A DNA stretch of 64,000 nt from contig CM072919.1 in NCBI GenBank assembly GCA_037013685.1, positions 47,478,616 through 47,542,615 of the forward strand, written 5' to 3'. The stretch is from Acridotheres tristis (taxonomy: Eukaryota > Chordata > Aves > Passeriformes > Sturnidae). Position numbers and translations under genes: made by a program. Positions 23,909-35,775 of this stretch are shown in pieces. The stretch's first letter is position 1; each line of letters starts with the position of its first letter. The notes under the pieces were generated by a model, which had not been told where the DNA came from, did no database searches, and saw only the letters and a list, made by a program, of their open reading frames with translations.

Positions 23909-26089
23909 CAATACATACATGGCTAGGTTGTCAAACAATGTAAGATTTCAAATCAGAATTTGGTAAATAAAATGTAAGTTGGAAATGATTGAGAGAGTCT
24001 TTAGTATGCTGCACAAGAGTAAGCAGTATTTAACTTTCTGTATTTCACAGCAGATGTTCTCACATATAATCCACATCCTTTCAAGTTGTAGAATTAAAAA
24101 CACTGCTGAATGGAAACAAGAACATGTATTATGTAAGGGAAATACTGCTCTCACTCTCTTTCTCAGTATTGCTTTTGAAAATGGAAAGGAACTGTAAAAG
24201 ATCATTGGTCAGTTAAGCTCCTCTGGAGAGCTAGAGGGAGCTTCCGGATTTTATTAGATATTCCATAGGTAAGAAAAAGGGGAAAATATTCTGAATAAGG
24301 GAGGTCTGATTACTACCTTTTTCTCAGAGCCAAAGATCTAGAAATTAGACTTTGAGGTGGCTTTATTTTGTGTTATGTGTCTGTATGTCAGTAGAATGTG
24401 TGGCTGACTACAGATCTTGTGAATTTCAAACAAAGCAGAAATGACCAACAGCAAAGCAATTACATTAAAACAAGTCCAAGTAAAACATTGGATTTTGTAC
24501 AAAAACCAAATTTATTTTTCTTTCGTCTCAGAGATGGGCGTTTCTGGCAGTGTCCCTTTCCCTTTTGCACTTTGGACACTGTCACTAGAATATGAAGTCT
24601 TTTCATCACTGAATGTTGTTTAATGAGAGTCCTGACTCTTAGTCTGCAGGTTTGCACAGAACTTTTTATTTAGTGATTTAATTTGATTTAATGTCTACTA
24701 TTAGTATCTGTTAAGAAAGAAAATGTACAAAAATACAAAAGGTTTCTCATAAAATACAAAACAAATAGAGTATTTCTGTCATTTTGGAGATGTGTATCAC
24801 TTCCTAATCTAGCCAGGAATTTGCACTTAATTTAGCAAAATAGCATTTAACATGGCTTAATAAAAAGCATCTGTCTAAACCTTGTATTCTGTGTCAGTTT
24901 CATCCCACCTAAATTCTGACATTTTTTCTAAAAATGCATTGATCATAATTGCTGCTTGTTATATGGCAGCTTTTATAAGTACTACTTTGGACAAACTTAT
25001 TTACCTTTTCAATAAATTATATAATCCAATAAGATAAAGCACCAGATTTGTCTCATTTATCTCTCACACAGTAGCTCTCATTATGTGCTGTGCTAGTAAA
25101 ACCCTTTATTTGTTGATTATTAGAATCTTGGTACATTCAGGAGTTCTGCTGTAATTTAATGTGATAGTTCAAAGAGGTTTTCTCATTTAAAATCTTCCCA
25201 TAATACTCTCACCACATATTATAAACATGTATATTTTATACTCCAGATAGATATGTAAATACATTTTTTTAAAATTCCAGGTAGATCAAGGATTTTGAGA
25301 GAGAATTCTTCTCATCTGCAGCATCTATTTCAGCACTTTTCTCCTAAAATATTTTATGTAAAAAGAACTCACACAAGTTCAGGTAACGATCAGATCTGCT
25401 TCTGATTTGTTACTTTAGAGAGTTCTTTCTGTTTCTTTAAATATTTTTAATGTCCTACTATGTACGCAAATCACATTTTTGCAGAAAACTATAAAAAGCT
25501 AGAGAAGTTTTAAAACCACGCCGGGCATTGCAATTATTTTTTTCATTATGAAAACCAGAATGTACATAATGCTGATTTGGAAGTCACGAGCCAAGTGAAA
25601 TCAAAATGCCATAAGCTAACCACTAAAGTTTCTAAGTCACCATGGTCTGGTGCACTGTCTGGAAGTTCAGCTATGTTTTTGCAGAGCATTGCAATTGGTT
25701 AGGTCTAGTGTTCTGCTGCATGTAAAACTGTAGAAGCTAGGCCTGTTAGAAAATCTTCAGCTATGGGAAGTTTTAAAGGGTATGCAAAGCATATTATTAG
25801 CTGTTATCAGCTGTAAATGAAGCTGGGTGTATGTACAACACCCGTCATGCTGTCAGCTGGAATCACACTGAATTAGTGTTGCAACTTTATTATATTTGTC
25901 AAATATGTATTATTTGGAACTTTTGATTTGTGCTCTTAGTCAATGCTCTTTACTGTTGAATACAAAGATGTAACAGCAAACAAAAAACATTTTCCCCTTT
26001 TTGTGACCTGACATTTGCCAAAGTGCCCCATGCTGAAATTTCTTTTCAGTATCTTTTTTTTTTTTCCTTCCAAAGCCAGACATGTACCC

Positions 26090-26480
26090 AGACACAAAAG
26101 CCTCTGTGTATAGCAAGCTGTTTTAAATATTGTGACTTGACGATGTGCTGTCCTTTCTCGGCTTGAGCCAAGGATCTCTGCTCAGTGTCTGTGGATTACC
26201 AAGTCCCTTCTTTATTGTACCTCTTGTCAGCTATTCCTATTCATTTAACCTTTCATTAGTGTCTGCGCAGCTTCACTGTCTGGAAAGGCAAGGAGAAACC
26301 TAAAGGCCTACTGTCACAGTTATTAGATTTCTCGGTTACATCCCAGCAACCATAAAGGAGTAAGAGTCAACACTATTGTCATGCATGCTGCTATCCTGGG
26401 GTGCAACTCTTCTGTGCATGTCAAGGACATGTGCCACATGTTGATAATGCATCCCGGAGATAAATGCACAACATGGGGGA
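26090..26480. promoter_or_regulatory. Candidate conserved non-coding block
   Basis: About 390 bases of complex, less AT-biased sequence inside AT-rich DNA, with several CpGs (gtctgcgcagc, tctcggtta, atcccggag) in an otherwise CpG-poor region. There is no open frame of note. Retained CpGs plus complexity suggest a regulatory element. Confidence 0.3.
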
Positions 26481-29400
26481 TAAACCAAGGCTGGCACTAA
26501 TGAACTTTGTAGGAGTTATTGCAAAGACAAACACTTGTGAAGGAATTTCTCTTAAAACGATAAAGAGATGGATTTGCACTAAGTGTTGCCAAGGCTTGTT
26601 TGCAAGGTACTTGTCAATCATGTTAGTTTCATTTAAGTGCCATCTACAAAGAAAAAATGTTTTCTATGACTTAGAAATGTGTTGCTTTTCACTTTTTAAG
26701 CATCCAGGCTAAAATGTACTTGAAATTGTCTTCAATAATACACTTACGACTGTTGTTTCGATTTACTAGTTTTTGGATCAAAACCTGCAAATCTTTCAAA
26801 TTACTTGAAAAAAATTGCAAATACTAATTGCAATTCATTTTGAAATATTCTTCTTAGTAAAGCTCAAAAGTTCACTCTTGATTTTATAAAAGCGTTGTCA
26901 TGGTCTTTTCTGAGGCATAAATTTGGCTGAGAATATCTAGGTGCATTTAAGTAGTTTATTCTACATTTGCTACCCAAAGAGCCAAAATTACTAGTTGTGA
27001 CACAACTTCCTTATTCTACTGAGGTATGCCCTCCATTTAATCCAGTGCCATATTTACATACATTTTGATTCTGAAGTTTCTGGAAGCCCATTTTATCCTG
27101 TTAACCTAATCTAACTGAACTCTGAGCTATCAGTTTATGTAACAGCAAAAAATACATGCTTACTCCTGACTTCCCTAGAGTTGACCTTTTAGAATGCATT
27201 TTAGTTACATTTTTATCACTAGCATTATAACAATAGTATGTATAACTTCATATGACTTTCATAAGGAGATTTTGGCCAAAACAAGATTAAACCTTTAGAT
27301 TTATAGTTCAATTATAATTTTAATAAATCTTCTTTGTTCTGTGTAGAACACACATCTCATATTGCCCTATTCCCAGCAAGGTTGGAAGTGGAGTAAAGCC
27401 ACTGAAACCAGTAGAGATAAAGTTTTATGAAACTGTTAAATAAAGTCTAGTCACCTCCTTTGCACTTTTCATTGCATGCTAAGGGGATTTTGAAGATTAT
27501 AAATCTAGTGGGCTACAGGAAAATTCTTTAAAACTTCCTTATTTCAGATAAACATTTGAGATTAACATCATCTGAAAGTATGAGAGGTCGTAGTTTATTA
27601 ATAGGAATTCTGTGCATTTTAACTCTTTGTATTTTTGATATTAAAGAAGTAAAGCCTGACTGCAGCTTTTGCTTTAATTCAGAACATGGAATCCAAAGTG
27701 ACCAGCAGTATAATAGTTGATTGTAGGAACAAGTGCATCCAAAGAAAAATTTGTTTAGGAGAAAATTCAGCAAGAGTAGTCTTTTTATTTTTCTTGTTCA
27801 AACACTGAAAACATTTGTAACACTGATACTTAATTCCACTTTCCTGAAATTAGAAGAGAAGCTTTTGTATTTTTTGATTTGAATTAGACAAATATTTAAA
27901 TGAAAAAAAATCTTAAGACATGATCGGGAACAAATATAAAAGCGCCCTTAGTTTAATACATCCTTTCATTACTAGACTGATTTTAGCTTTGATGAGTCTA
28001 AAACTTACACATGGTTTCCAAATCAAAGATGAAAGGGCCAGTTAGGAATCAAATAAATTTTCCTGTTGAAATGTAGCATTTGACGTTTAGAAAGATGTGC
28101 TCAGCATGATGAACCACTTCTCTTTACTGTAACTAGCCTGGTGATTTTTTTTGCAATAAAACTGCTTTGAAATTGAATTGAGGTATAATAAATTTAAGGT
28201 AAATTAATTTGGAACCCCTGATTAGTGCCATTTTAGAACTAAGGGAAACATTTTCCTGAAAGTGGTTTTTTGCTTCTTATTGTTAAGACATGCAAAATTT
28301 CATTGCTAAGTAATTACTTTTGTAGTTGTTTTGATAGACTCTTACTGGCCTAACTTCATTGACTTCGTTGTGGCAGTGTGCCAATTTTATTAAGGAAGGG
28401 TTTTGTTATTCATCTCACTGTGCAGTTGCATGTATAGTCCTAATACTAATCAAATGGGCATATACCCCATCTGTATGTTTGAAAAGTTATTATTATGGAC
28501 AGTAATTTATAATACAGTTGAACACTATTTTTATACTGTTCTGATGCCAATGATAGGCTTCTAAAAGTCTACTAATAATACTTAGGTCTCCAAAATCGAT
28601 TCTGTACAGAATCCTAGAGAGCATTTTGGCAAGTGTTTTGCTGTTCTGATAAAGATGCTAGGAATTAGAAAAAAATAGCAAATACTATGCAAGTAAAAGT
28701 GCAAACTTTCAACTTTTGTGATAGGCTATGACTGTATTTCAGTTAGCAGCTGTATTTTGAGCCAATTTTTGAAGATATGTGAAGATATCCTGTGAAATAT
28801 GCCTGGTCAAAATAAATGACACTACAAGCCAGTTGGCTAAGCAATTATATAAGCAATGTGGAGAGGCTGAGTAATTTATGTTTTTCAGCACACAAACTGG
28901 CGTGAAGATTTTCCTCTAACTTTGGTGGAAATACTAAAAAGCAACGTGTAAAATCATGTATGTTATATAACTAAAAGTTTCTAAGTGAATTTAAGTCCAA
29001 GCTATTGTAATTCACATGGTAAGATAGAAAGAAAGTGAAGTAGGAACAGGAAGCAATAGCAGATAAGTGATGTGTGATTTAAAGGTTTCTATTCCTTTAC
29101 TTAAACTATGTGTATTTTTTAACTTTTGCCGTTGGAATGTAAGTTACAATCTTCTCTATTTCCTCTTATCTACATGTAACTTATATTAGTTTGTATATCA
29201 GTTTGTGTATCAGTTTTTATTTATCAGCTGGTATATTTAAAGGATTTGTGATATCAGATGATTCTTCATAAGCAAGAATTTCTCCAGTTCCTGACCAGAC
29301 ACTTTTGCAATGGTGGGGTCAGTATGATATAGCAGGGATGGGAGTGATCTGCTGGTTCTTTGTGATTTGGTGTGAGAGTCAGAAAATGGGAAGAAGCTGT

Positions 29401-30108
29401 TCACCATCTCCTGTAGATTGATGTACAGCCTTTGTGAATACTCTAGTACTAGTCTTTTAAAAATAAGAGGTGAATAAGAGGCTCTGTGATCCTGGTTACA
29501 GCAGGGAAGGAGGTGGGTGGTACTATAATGCTGGAAGCACCTGACAGGCTTCTATCTCTAGTCACCCTAGCAGCAGGACAAGAGGCTTGCCTCTTTACAA
29601 CTGTGCGCAACTTTCCTGTTCTCACATGTTACTTGTATGTGGAATTTCATAGTCCCTTTTCTGCTAAATGATTCACAAGTGTGGGAAGGATGGTGAGATG
29701 AGTTTTGTATAATTTGTGAGTTCCATGCAGTATTTGGAAGCCACTAGGCTCTACAGAGTATTTGTAAATCTGTTAGATAAACCTGTGGAACACAGACAGT
29801 TACTGTCTTACCATTGTCAAATATGGACAGTCAAAAAAAATCACTTTTCTCATGTAGCAGTTGCTACACTCATGAAGAATCTAATTACAGTAGATCAAAC
29901 AGTTGCAAGAGAGAAACTCTCTGAGTGATGGAATCAAGAGAGCTACTCTTGTCCTCACCTTCATAGAGTTAAGCCTCAAGCTGTGAGGGATACAACTATT
30001 CAGACTTCAGTTTTATTCAATAAGTTTTTAGGATTGTTTTTGCTCCTGTTGTGCTAAGTGTATAACAAAAAACCCGACAAATTTAACTCATAACAAGCAA
30101 AATAATAA

Positions 30109-32480
30109 AATCATAGAATGGTTTGGGTTGGAAGGGACCCTGAAAATTGTCTAGTTCCAAATCCCCCCACCATTGGCAGGGACACCTTTCACTAGATCAG
30201 ATTGCTCAAAATCCCATCCAACCTGGCCTTGAACACTTTCAGGGGCAGAACATCCACAGATTGCCTGGACAAGCTGTTCCAGTGCCTCACCACTCTCAAG
30301 TAAAGAATTCCTCCTTATTTCTCCTAATCTAAACCTACCCCCTTTCAGTGAGAAGCCATTCCCCTAACATTTCTATGTGAAAAGTCTCTCAAAATTTATT
30401 GTAATCTCCCTTCAGGTGCTAGAAGTCCACAATTAATTCACACCAAAGCTTCTCTTCCCCAGGCTCAACTATCCTGATTCTATCAGCCTTTCCTCATAGG
30501 AGAGATGCTCCATCCCTATGATGAACTTGTTGAGTCTCCTCTGGACTCTCTCCAACAGATCCATGTCCTCCCTGTGCTGGGACCCCAGAGCTGGATGCAG
30601 CACTGCAGGTGGGGTCTCACAGAGCAGAGCAGAGGGGCAGAATCCCTTCCCTCACCCTCCTGCCCACGCTGCTTTGGATGCAGCCCAGGATACAGTTAGT
30701 TTCTTGGAATGCAAGTATACATCGCCAGTTCATGTCCAACTTTTCATCCATGTAAGCCCTTCAAGTCACTCTCCTCAAGGCTGTTCTCTTTCCTTAATTC
30801 CCCAGCCTGTGTTGGTACCAGGGCTTGCCTTGACCCAGGTGCAGGACTTTGTTCTTGGCCTTGTTGAACTGATTCATGAGATTGCCATGGACACACTCCT
30901 TGAGCTTGTCAAGAACCCTCTGGATAGCATCTTGGTCTTCAGATGTGTCAATCACACCACTCAGCTTGGCGTAATTTTCAAACATTCTGATGATGCACTT
31001 GGTTCCCCTGTGTGTGCCATTGATTGAAGTAATTGATTTAATGAATTAAGATATTAAATAACACTGATCCCAGTACAGTCTCTTGAGAGACACCATTTGT
31101 CACTGGTGTCTACTGGGATGCTGAGCAACTGGCCACTACCCTCTGAATTCACCTTGTCCACCAAACGGTGCATCCACCAAATCCTTATCTCTTCAATTAA
31201 GAAAAAAGGATATGGTGGGAAATAGTGTCAGAGGCCTTATGTGAAGTCCAGGTAAATGACATCCATCATCCCTTGTCCACTGATGTAGTCACTCATCGTA
31301 GAAGGCCATTGGGTTGGTCAGGCAAGTTTTTCCCTTGATGGAGTGGTGCAGGTTGTCTTGAATCACCTCCCTGACCTCCATGTGCCTTAGCAGAGCTTTT
31401 GGGAAAGGTTTTTTTACCATCTTCCTGGGCAGAGAGGGAAGATGACCAGTCAGGCATTGCCAGAGTCCTTCTTTCTGGCCTTTTATGCATGGGTTCAGTG
31501 CTTCCCCCTTTCCAGTCACCTGAGACTTCCTCTGACTGCCATGACTTTTCAAGTATCGCGAAGAGTGGCTTAGCAACTATATCAGTCAATTTCCTCATGA
31601 CTAAGGGATGCATCTCATCAGATCTCATAGAATTATGCATGATTTTGCTCCTCAGATGGTCACAATCCTGATCTTACAGTTCTCTTACAGTTGGAAGCAC
31701 TTTGCTCCCGCAGTCCTTGTGAGATCCATTCATTAAAGAAGTGCAAGAAGAGAGGTTGCTGGTGAAGATTGAGGCAAAAGGCTTCTCCTCATCCATTGCT
31801 ATCAGTTTTCTAGTTTGTTTGTCAGAATGGGTATACCTTCAAAGATCTTCCCATTCTGGTTAACATTCTACATATCTGTAGAAGCCTTTGTGATTTTTTG
31901 CGTGCCTTGCCAAGGTGAACTGCACTTTGACCTTGGTCTTCTTCACCCTATCTCTACACAACTGGGAAGCATCCAAGTGCTGTTCCCAGGAAAAAGACCT
32001 GTCCCTGCTTCACTGCCACTGCATTTCCTTCCTGCCCTTTAGTTTGACCAAGAGTTCCCTATTCTGCCATACCCTCTCTTGCCTTCTTTGCCTGAATTCT
32101 TGTTCCTGGGGGTTGCTAGGTCTTATCTTTATGAAAGATTTCATTAAAGATCTGCTGGTTTTGTTCTGCTTCCTTGTCCCTGAGGGCAGTCTGTCAGAGG
32201 GTCCAGTAATGGGATTCATCCCACCAAGTTTCAGGAATGGCACCTTTGTCATCGCTTTCTAGCAGCATGGTGGCTTCCAGCTCCTCCTGTTTGCTGCCCA
32301 TACGGCATGCATTGGTGTAGAGACATTGGAGTTGGATTGTTGGCCAAGTAACCTTCTTAGAGGAGCACCCCTGAATTTCTTTGAGATATTTCCCTGGTAT
32401 CTCCCTGTTGGTTGTCACTGCCTTAGAAATTCCTATCTCATCTCCTTAAGAATCCAAGTATGTTCCAGTGTGGCCAGTAC
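30109..32480 (-). mobile_element. CR1 LINE, internally deleted and inactive
   Basis: This is a CR1 non-LTR retrotransposon on the minus strand. Its 3' end lies at the low coordinate, where tcatagaat matches the octamer-type CR1 terminus, followed by the familiar 3' region (tttgggttggaagggacc). Minus-strand translation gives broken CR1 ORF2 pieces in order: CLYTNA, KQEELEA and ETWWDESH of the endonuclease start (about 32200-32340); NRELLVKL (about 32050); DEMHPLVMRKL, KPL and SWQSEEV of the RT (about 31520-31620); TCLTNPMAFYD (about 31290); and KVLHLGQGKPWYQHRLGN (about 30800-30850). Most of the endonuclease is missing near 32200. The RT FADD motif reads FENY near 30975. Several stops and frameshifts interrupt it. 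The 5' boundary is approximate. Confidence 0.9.
30790..32420 (-). pseudogene. CR1 ORF2 (endonuclease-reverse transcriptase) remnant
   Basis: In an intact CR1, ORF2 encodes an apurinic-type endonuclease followed by a reverse transcriptase that copies the element at its target site. Here the N-terminal endonuclease motif around ETWWDESH survives. It is then joined after a few residues to the linker region (around NRELLVKLKGRK), so the endonuclease catalytic body is absent. RT blocks can be followed across frames with interruptions. A YLD block survives near 31230, but the catalytic FADD has become FENY. No functional protein can be made. Conserved C-terminal segments continue to about 30450 in broken form. 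Confidence 0.85.
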
Positions 32481-32880
32481 ATTTCAGACTCACTGACAGA
32501 GGGCCCTTGCTAATACTAAATATGTATGTTTCTTTGTTTTACATGTTGCAATAATGATTTTGATTTGATGTTTAAATTTAATGCAAATTTATTTCAAAAA
32601 GCAATTTAATACTTTCTTACAAACTGACCATTGGCCAGTATAGAAAGATGAGCTGCAGATTGGGTGGAAGGAAGAACTTTCAGAAATTTCTGCTGCGACT
32701 TCCTCTTCGTGTGTGTGTGTATGTATGTATCTATACAATATATTATAGTAAATGCATACACAGTGTTTCATTATGAACTCATTAACATATAAATATACGC
32801 CAGAAATAATACCTATACTCATATATGTTGCATGCACCCAGTACCTACATACATACACACATGCATTCAGATATTCCCCC
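32481..32880. repeat. Spacer with GT/ATGT microsatellite between two CR1 copies
   Basis: This 400-base spacer separates two opposed CR1 copies. It contains (GT)n passing into (ATGT)n at 32708-32731, AT-rich sequence, and a catacatacacacatgcat run near 32848-32867. No gene is seen. Confidence 0.6.
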
Positions 32881-33420
32881 TGGACTCAGCCCTAGGGATG
32901 CACATCTCAGGCTCTGCATCCCGTTGTGGGATCCTCAGTGCAAGAGAGGCATGGAGGTGCTGGAGCAGGTCCAGTAGCAGGTGACAAAGATGATTAAGGG
33001 ACTGGAGCATCTGTTTATCAGGAAAGGCTGAGGGAACTGAGCCTGTTCAGAAGAGGCAGCTGAATGGGGACCTCATCAATGCATACAAGTGTCTGAAGGG
33101 AGGGTGTCAAAATTATGGATTCAGGCTCTTCTTGGTGCTGCAAAGGAATAGGGCGAGGGAGAATAGGCAAAAACTGATGCACACAGGAAGTTCCACTTGA
33201 ACATTCGGAAGAAATTCTTTGCTGTGCAGTGATCAAGCACTGGCACAGATTGCCCATCAGTGTTATGGAGTCTCCCTATTGGAGACATTCCAGAACCATT
33301 GGGATGCAGTTCTGTGCTGTGTGCTCTGAGATGACCATGCTTGTGCAGGCAGGTTAAAGCAAATGACCTCTTTGGTAGTCCCTTCCAACCTTACCCATCA
33401 TTTTTGTGATTTTGATTCAG
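32881..33420 (+). mobile_element. CR1 LINE 3' fragment
   Basis: This is a 5'-truncated CR1 on the + strand. Broken-frame translation matches the C-terminal part of ORF2: a KMIKGLEHL segment near 32990, then HLNIRKKFFAVQ near 33200. The 3' region follows, including ggtagtcccttccaacct near 33375 and a decayed octamer end at ttgtgattttgattcag. Truncation at the 5' end is the usual outcome of CR1 insertion. Orientation is opposite to the larger neighbour at 30109-32480, so it is a separate insertion. Confidence 0.88.
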
Positions 33421-33838
33421 ATATACATACATATTAATATATATATCTAAGTGCATAACGTTTTTTCTGGACTGGAAGTTTTGCTACTAGGAAAGCTTTT
33501 TGGGTAGTTCTGGGTCTTGAGTAAAAGAAACATATACATCAATTCTAAAAATTTTCTGTGAAAATGACTGCACTGTTGAAAGGGAAACCAAACTTCCCTT
33601 TGATCCTAGGAGTACATTTTAGGAGACACTGGTTTCTATTTGGAGTTTTGCATTTATTATTTTATTTTCATTATTCTTCAGCTTTCTTATCTGTTCTCTA
33701 TATTATAAACCCTCTTTCTCAACACTGTAATACAATGCACTGAGTTTCCTTTGAGATACAGAGTTATCTTATTCTGTGATTTGAATATGTTTCCGTAGTC
33801 AGTACTTAAACCAAAGCCAGTATTGTGATCCTGTGTCT

Positions 33839-33905
33839 TATAGTATAATATAATGTAGTATATTAGATAGTGTATATATATGTAAATCATTATCATATTA
33901 TAGTA
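33839..33905. repeat. AT-rich simple tract
   Basis: Irregular tata/agta/ataat repeats over about 65 bases. Low complexity only. Confidence 0.55.
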
Positions 33906-35714
33906 TGAGACCTGCTAACAACGAAGCCTCTGATATCTCTGTGATATTCTCTCCCCTGTGAAGGGCCAGCCTTTCTGGATATTTTGTCTTGAAAGCAGTG
34001 TTGAATGGAATTTGCAAAAGAATCCTTGTAGGTTTTTGCCTAATTTCAAGATCTCCTCTCCTTTAAGAAATCTGATTACTTCCATTTATGATGGCAATAT
34101 TTCATAAAAAGTATAACATTATGCCTTTTGTAATACATTATAAAAGAAGAATAACCAAAACTGGTCTTGCATTACATTGGCTTGCAAAAGGGATCTTCAT
34201 TCACTTTTTCTTGGGTTCTGTGGCTGTTATAAATGTACATTGAAATACACCTTGATTATATTGTCATGGGAACGTTTTCATATGCTGCATGTTTGGTTAG
34301 TTTTTGTTATGTTTTAGAAAGTATCTCTGTATTTTCTGTGAAAAAGCTTCAGAACAGTGAAAATTTAGGAACTTGCTTTTCCTAGTAAGATAGCCTTGGG
34401 AAAATAATTATTTATAACTGAGGCTACACATAAAATAATGGGAAATATCAGGTGTTGACAAGATGCAGTGTCACAGTGGGAAAAGGCATAGAGGTTAGTA
34501 AGTTATGTGAATGGTAACGGAAGCTCAGCTGAAATTAAGCCATGCTACTCAACAGTAACAGGGATAGGTATGCAAACGGACACAGGTGTTATTGAACTCG
34601 ATTTCAGGCAAGGTAGAAATTGGTGACTTTGAGATATTGATAATTTCACTGGAAGTACAGAGTGTTCTGTTAGATAGGTTATGATGTACTCTTTGTTGGC
34701 CTTCAGTACTTAAAAATCTCTCTTATCTAGTTTATTGAAATTTCAACCAAAAATTTCAAGAATATATTTCACAAACTTCAATTATAAACCTAAGGTAGGT
34801 ATCATTCTAGGACCTTACTAATAAAGAAACATGGTGTATATTGTGACAGTTCAGGAGTGAAAAAACTTCATCTGGAGTTTATTTAGCGTGAACTGATGGA
34901 ACAGATCCCCCCTCAGCAAGGCAGTCAATACCAGATCTCACATTGATTTGAAAAAGACTTTTGCCTTTCCAAGTTCCTGGTTCTTGTGAACATACCTAGG
35001 GAAGACTACTGCTTCAAGGTAACCTTCAGTAGGAAGTGAAAGCTTATCAGCTGATTTGTATTATCCTGATTATATGTAGTTTACCTCACTTTCAGTGCTG
35101 GTAAGTCTATGTGATGTGCTACGAGCTAACTCATACACTGTGAGTGTATCCTGGTCACCTGATGTTTCTTTCTTTGTGTAATTGTTTTCTAATAGTTCAT
35201 GGGCGTTTTGCTTTTGGCTTTCATGAGTTTAGTGTCCAGTCATAATTATGAGAGCTGGAAAACAGTAGGGCCATGGTATTAGCCCTGTGTTCTGAAGGGA
35301 TCATGGTAGCTTGAATCATGGTATATTTTCAAGAGGCTTTTTTAATGTCATGCTAAAGACAGGCACTCCATGAATGGTATGTGAGTCACCATGCTAATTA
35401 TCCAAAACCTCATAGAACTGAGGAAAAAACATTGTTTGGAACAGAAGTGCAGTAATCTTTCTAGTGTACCAACTTGTAAGAATTGAAAAAGGGGAGCAAT
35501 TTTATTGTAAGTGATAGTTGCAGAGTTAAAAACCCCTCAACTGAATACATATCATTAAATATATGGTCTCCATGATATTATCATCTGTAGCATGTATTCA
35601 CATGTTGATTGTGAAGAAAGAAAATGTGGATAAGAATGTAATTCTGTAGTATACTGTAACATTTGAAAAATACAAGTCTCTCTTAACTAGAGCAAAACCT
35701 ATGAATGCACTTCA

Positions 35715-35775
35715 TAGTCACAGAATACTGGGTTGTAATGAACCTCACAGATCATCTGGTCAGCCTTTCTGAGGA
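35715..35775 (-). mobile_element. Short CR1 3'-end remnant
   Basis: tcacagaatactgggttg followed by cctcacagatcatctggtc matches the reverse complement of the last bases of CR1 elements. Only about 60 bases remain, so it is a heavily 5'-truncated or eroded copy. Confidence 0.6.

Larger units (their letters stand above)
20214..30108 (+). other. Probable start of a long first intron
   Basis: No open frame with recognisable homology and splice sites is seen over about 10 kb. The stretch contains promoter-proximal motifs at 20.8-21.0 kb, simple repeats at 20.37, 21.3, 21.5 and 23.9 kb, and blocks of complex sequence at 22.64-22.95, 23.38-23.64 and 26.09-26.48 kb that read like conserved non-coding DNA. 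Intron status depends on the exon 1 call being right. Confidence 0.45.

Noticed and set aside
30505..31027. Plus-strand open frames of up to 169 codons around 30.5-31.0 kb
   Set aside because: They are antisense shadows of the minus-strand CR1 ORF2.
31399..32262. Plus-strand open frames at 31.4-32.3 kb
   Set aside because: Antisense of the same CR1 element; no independent gene.
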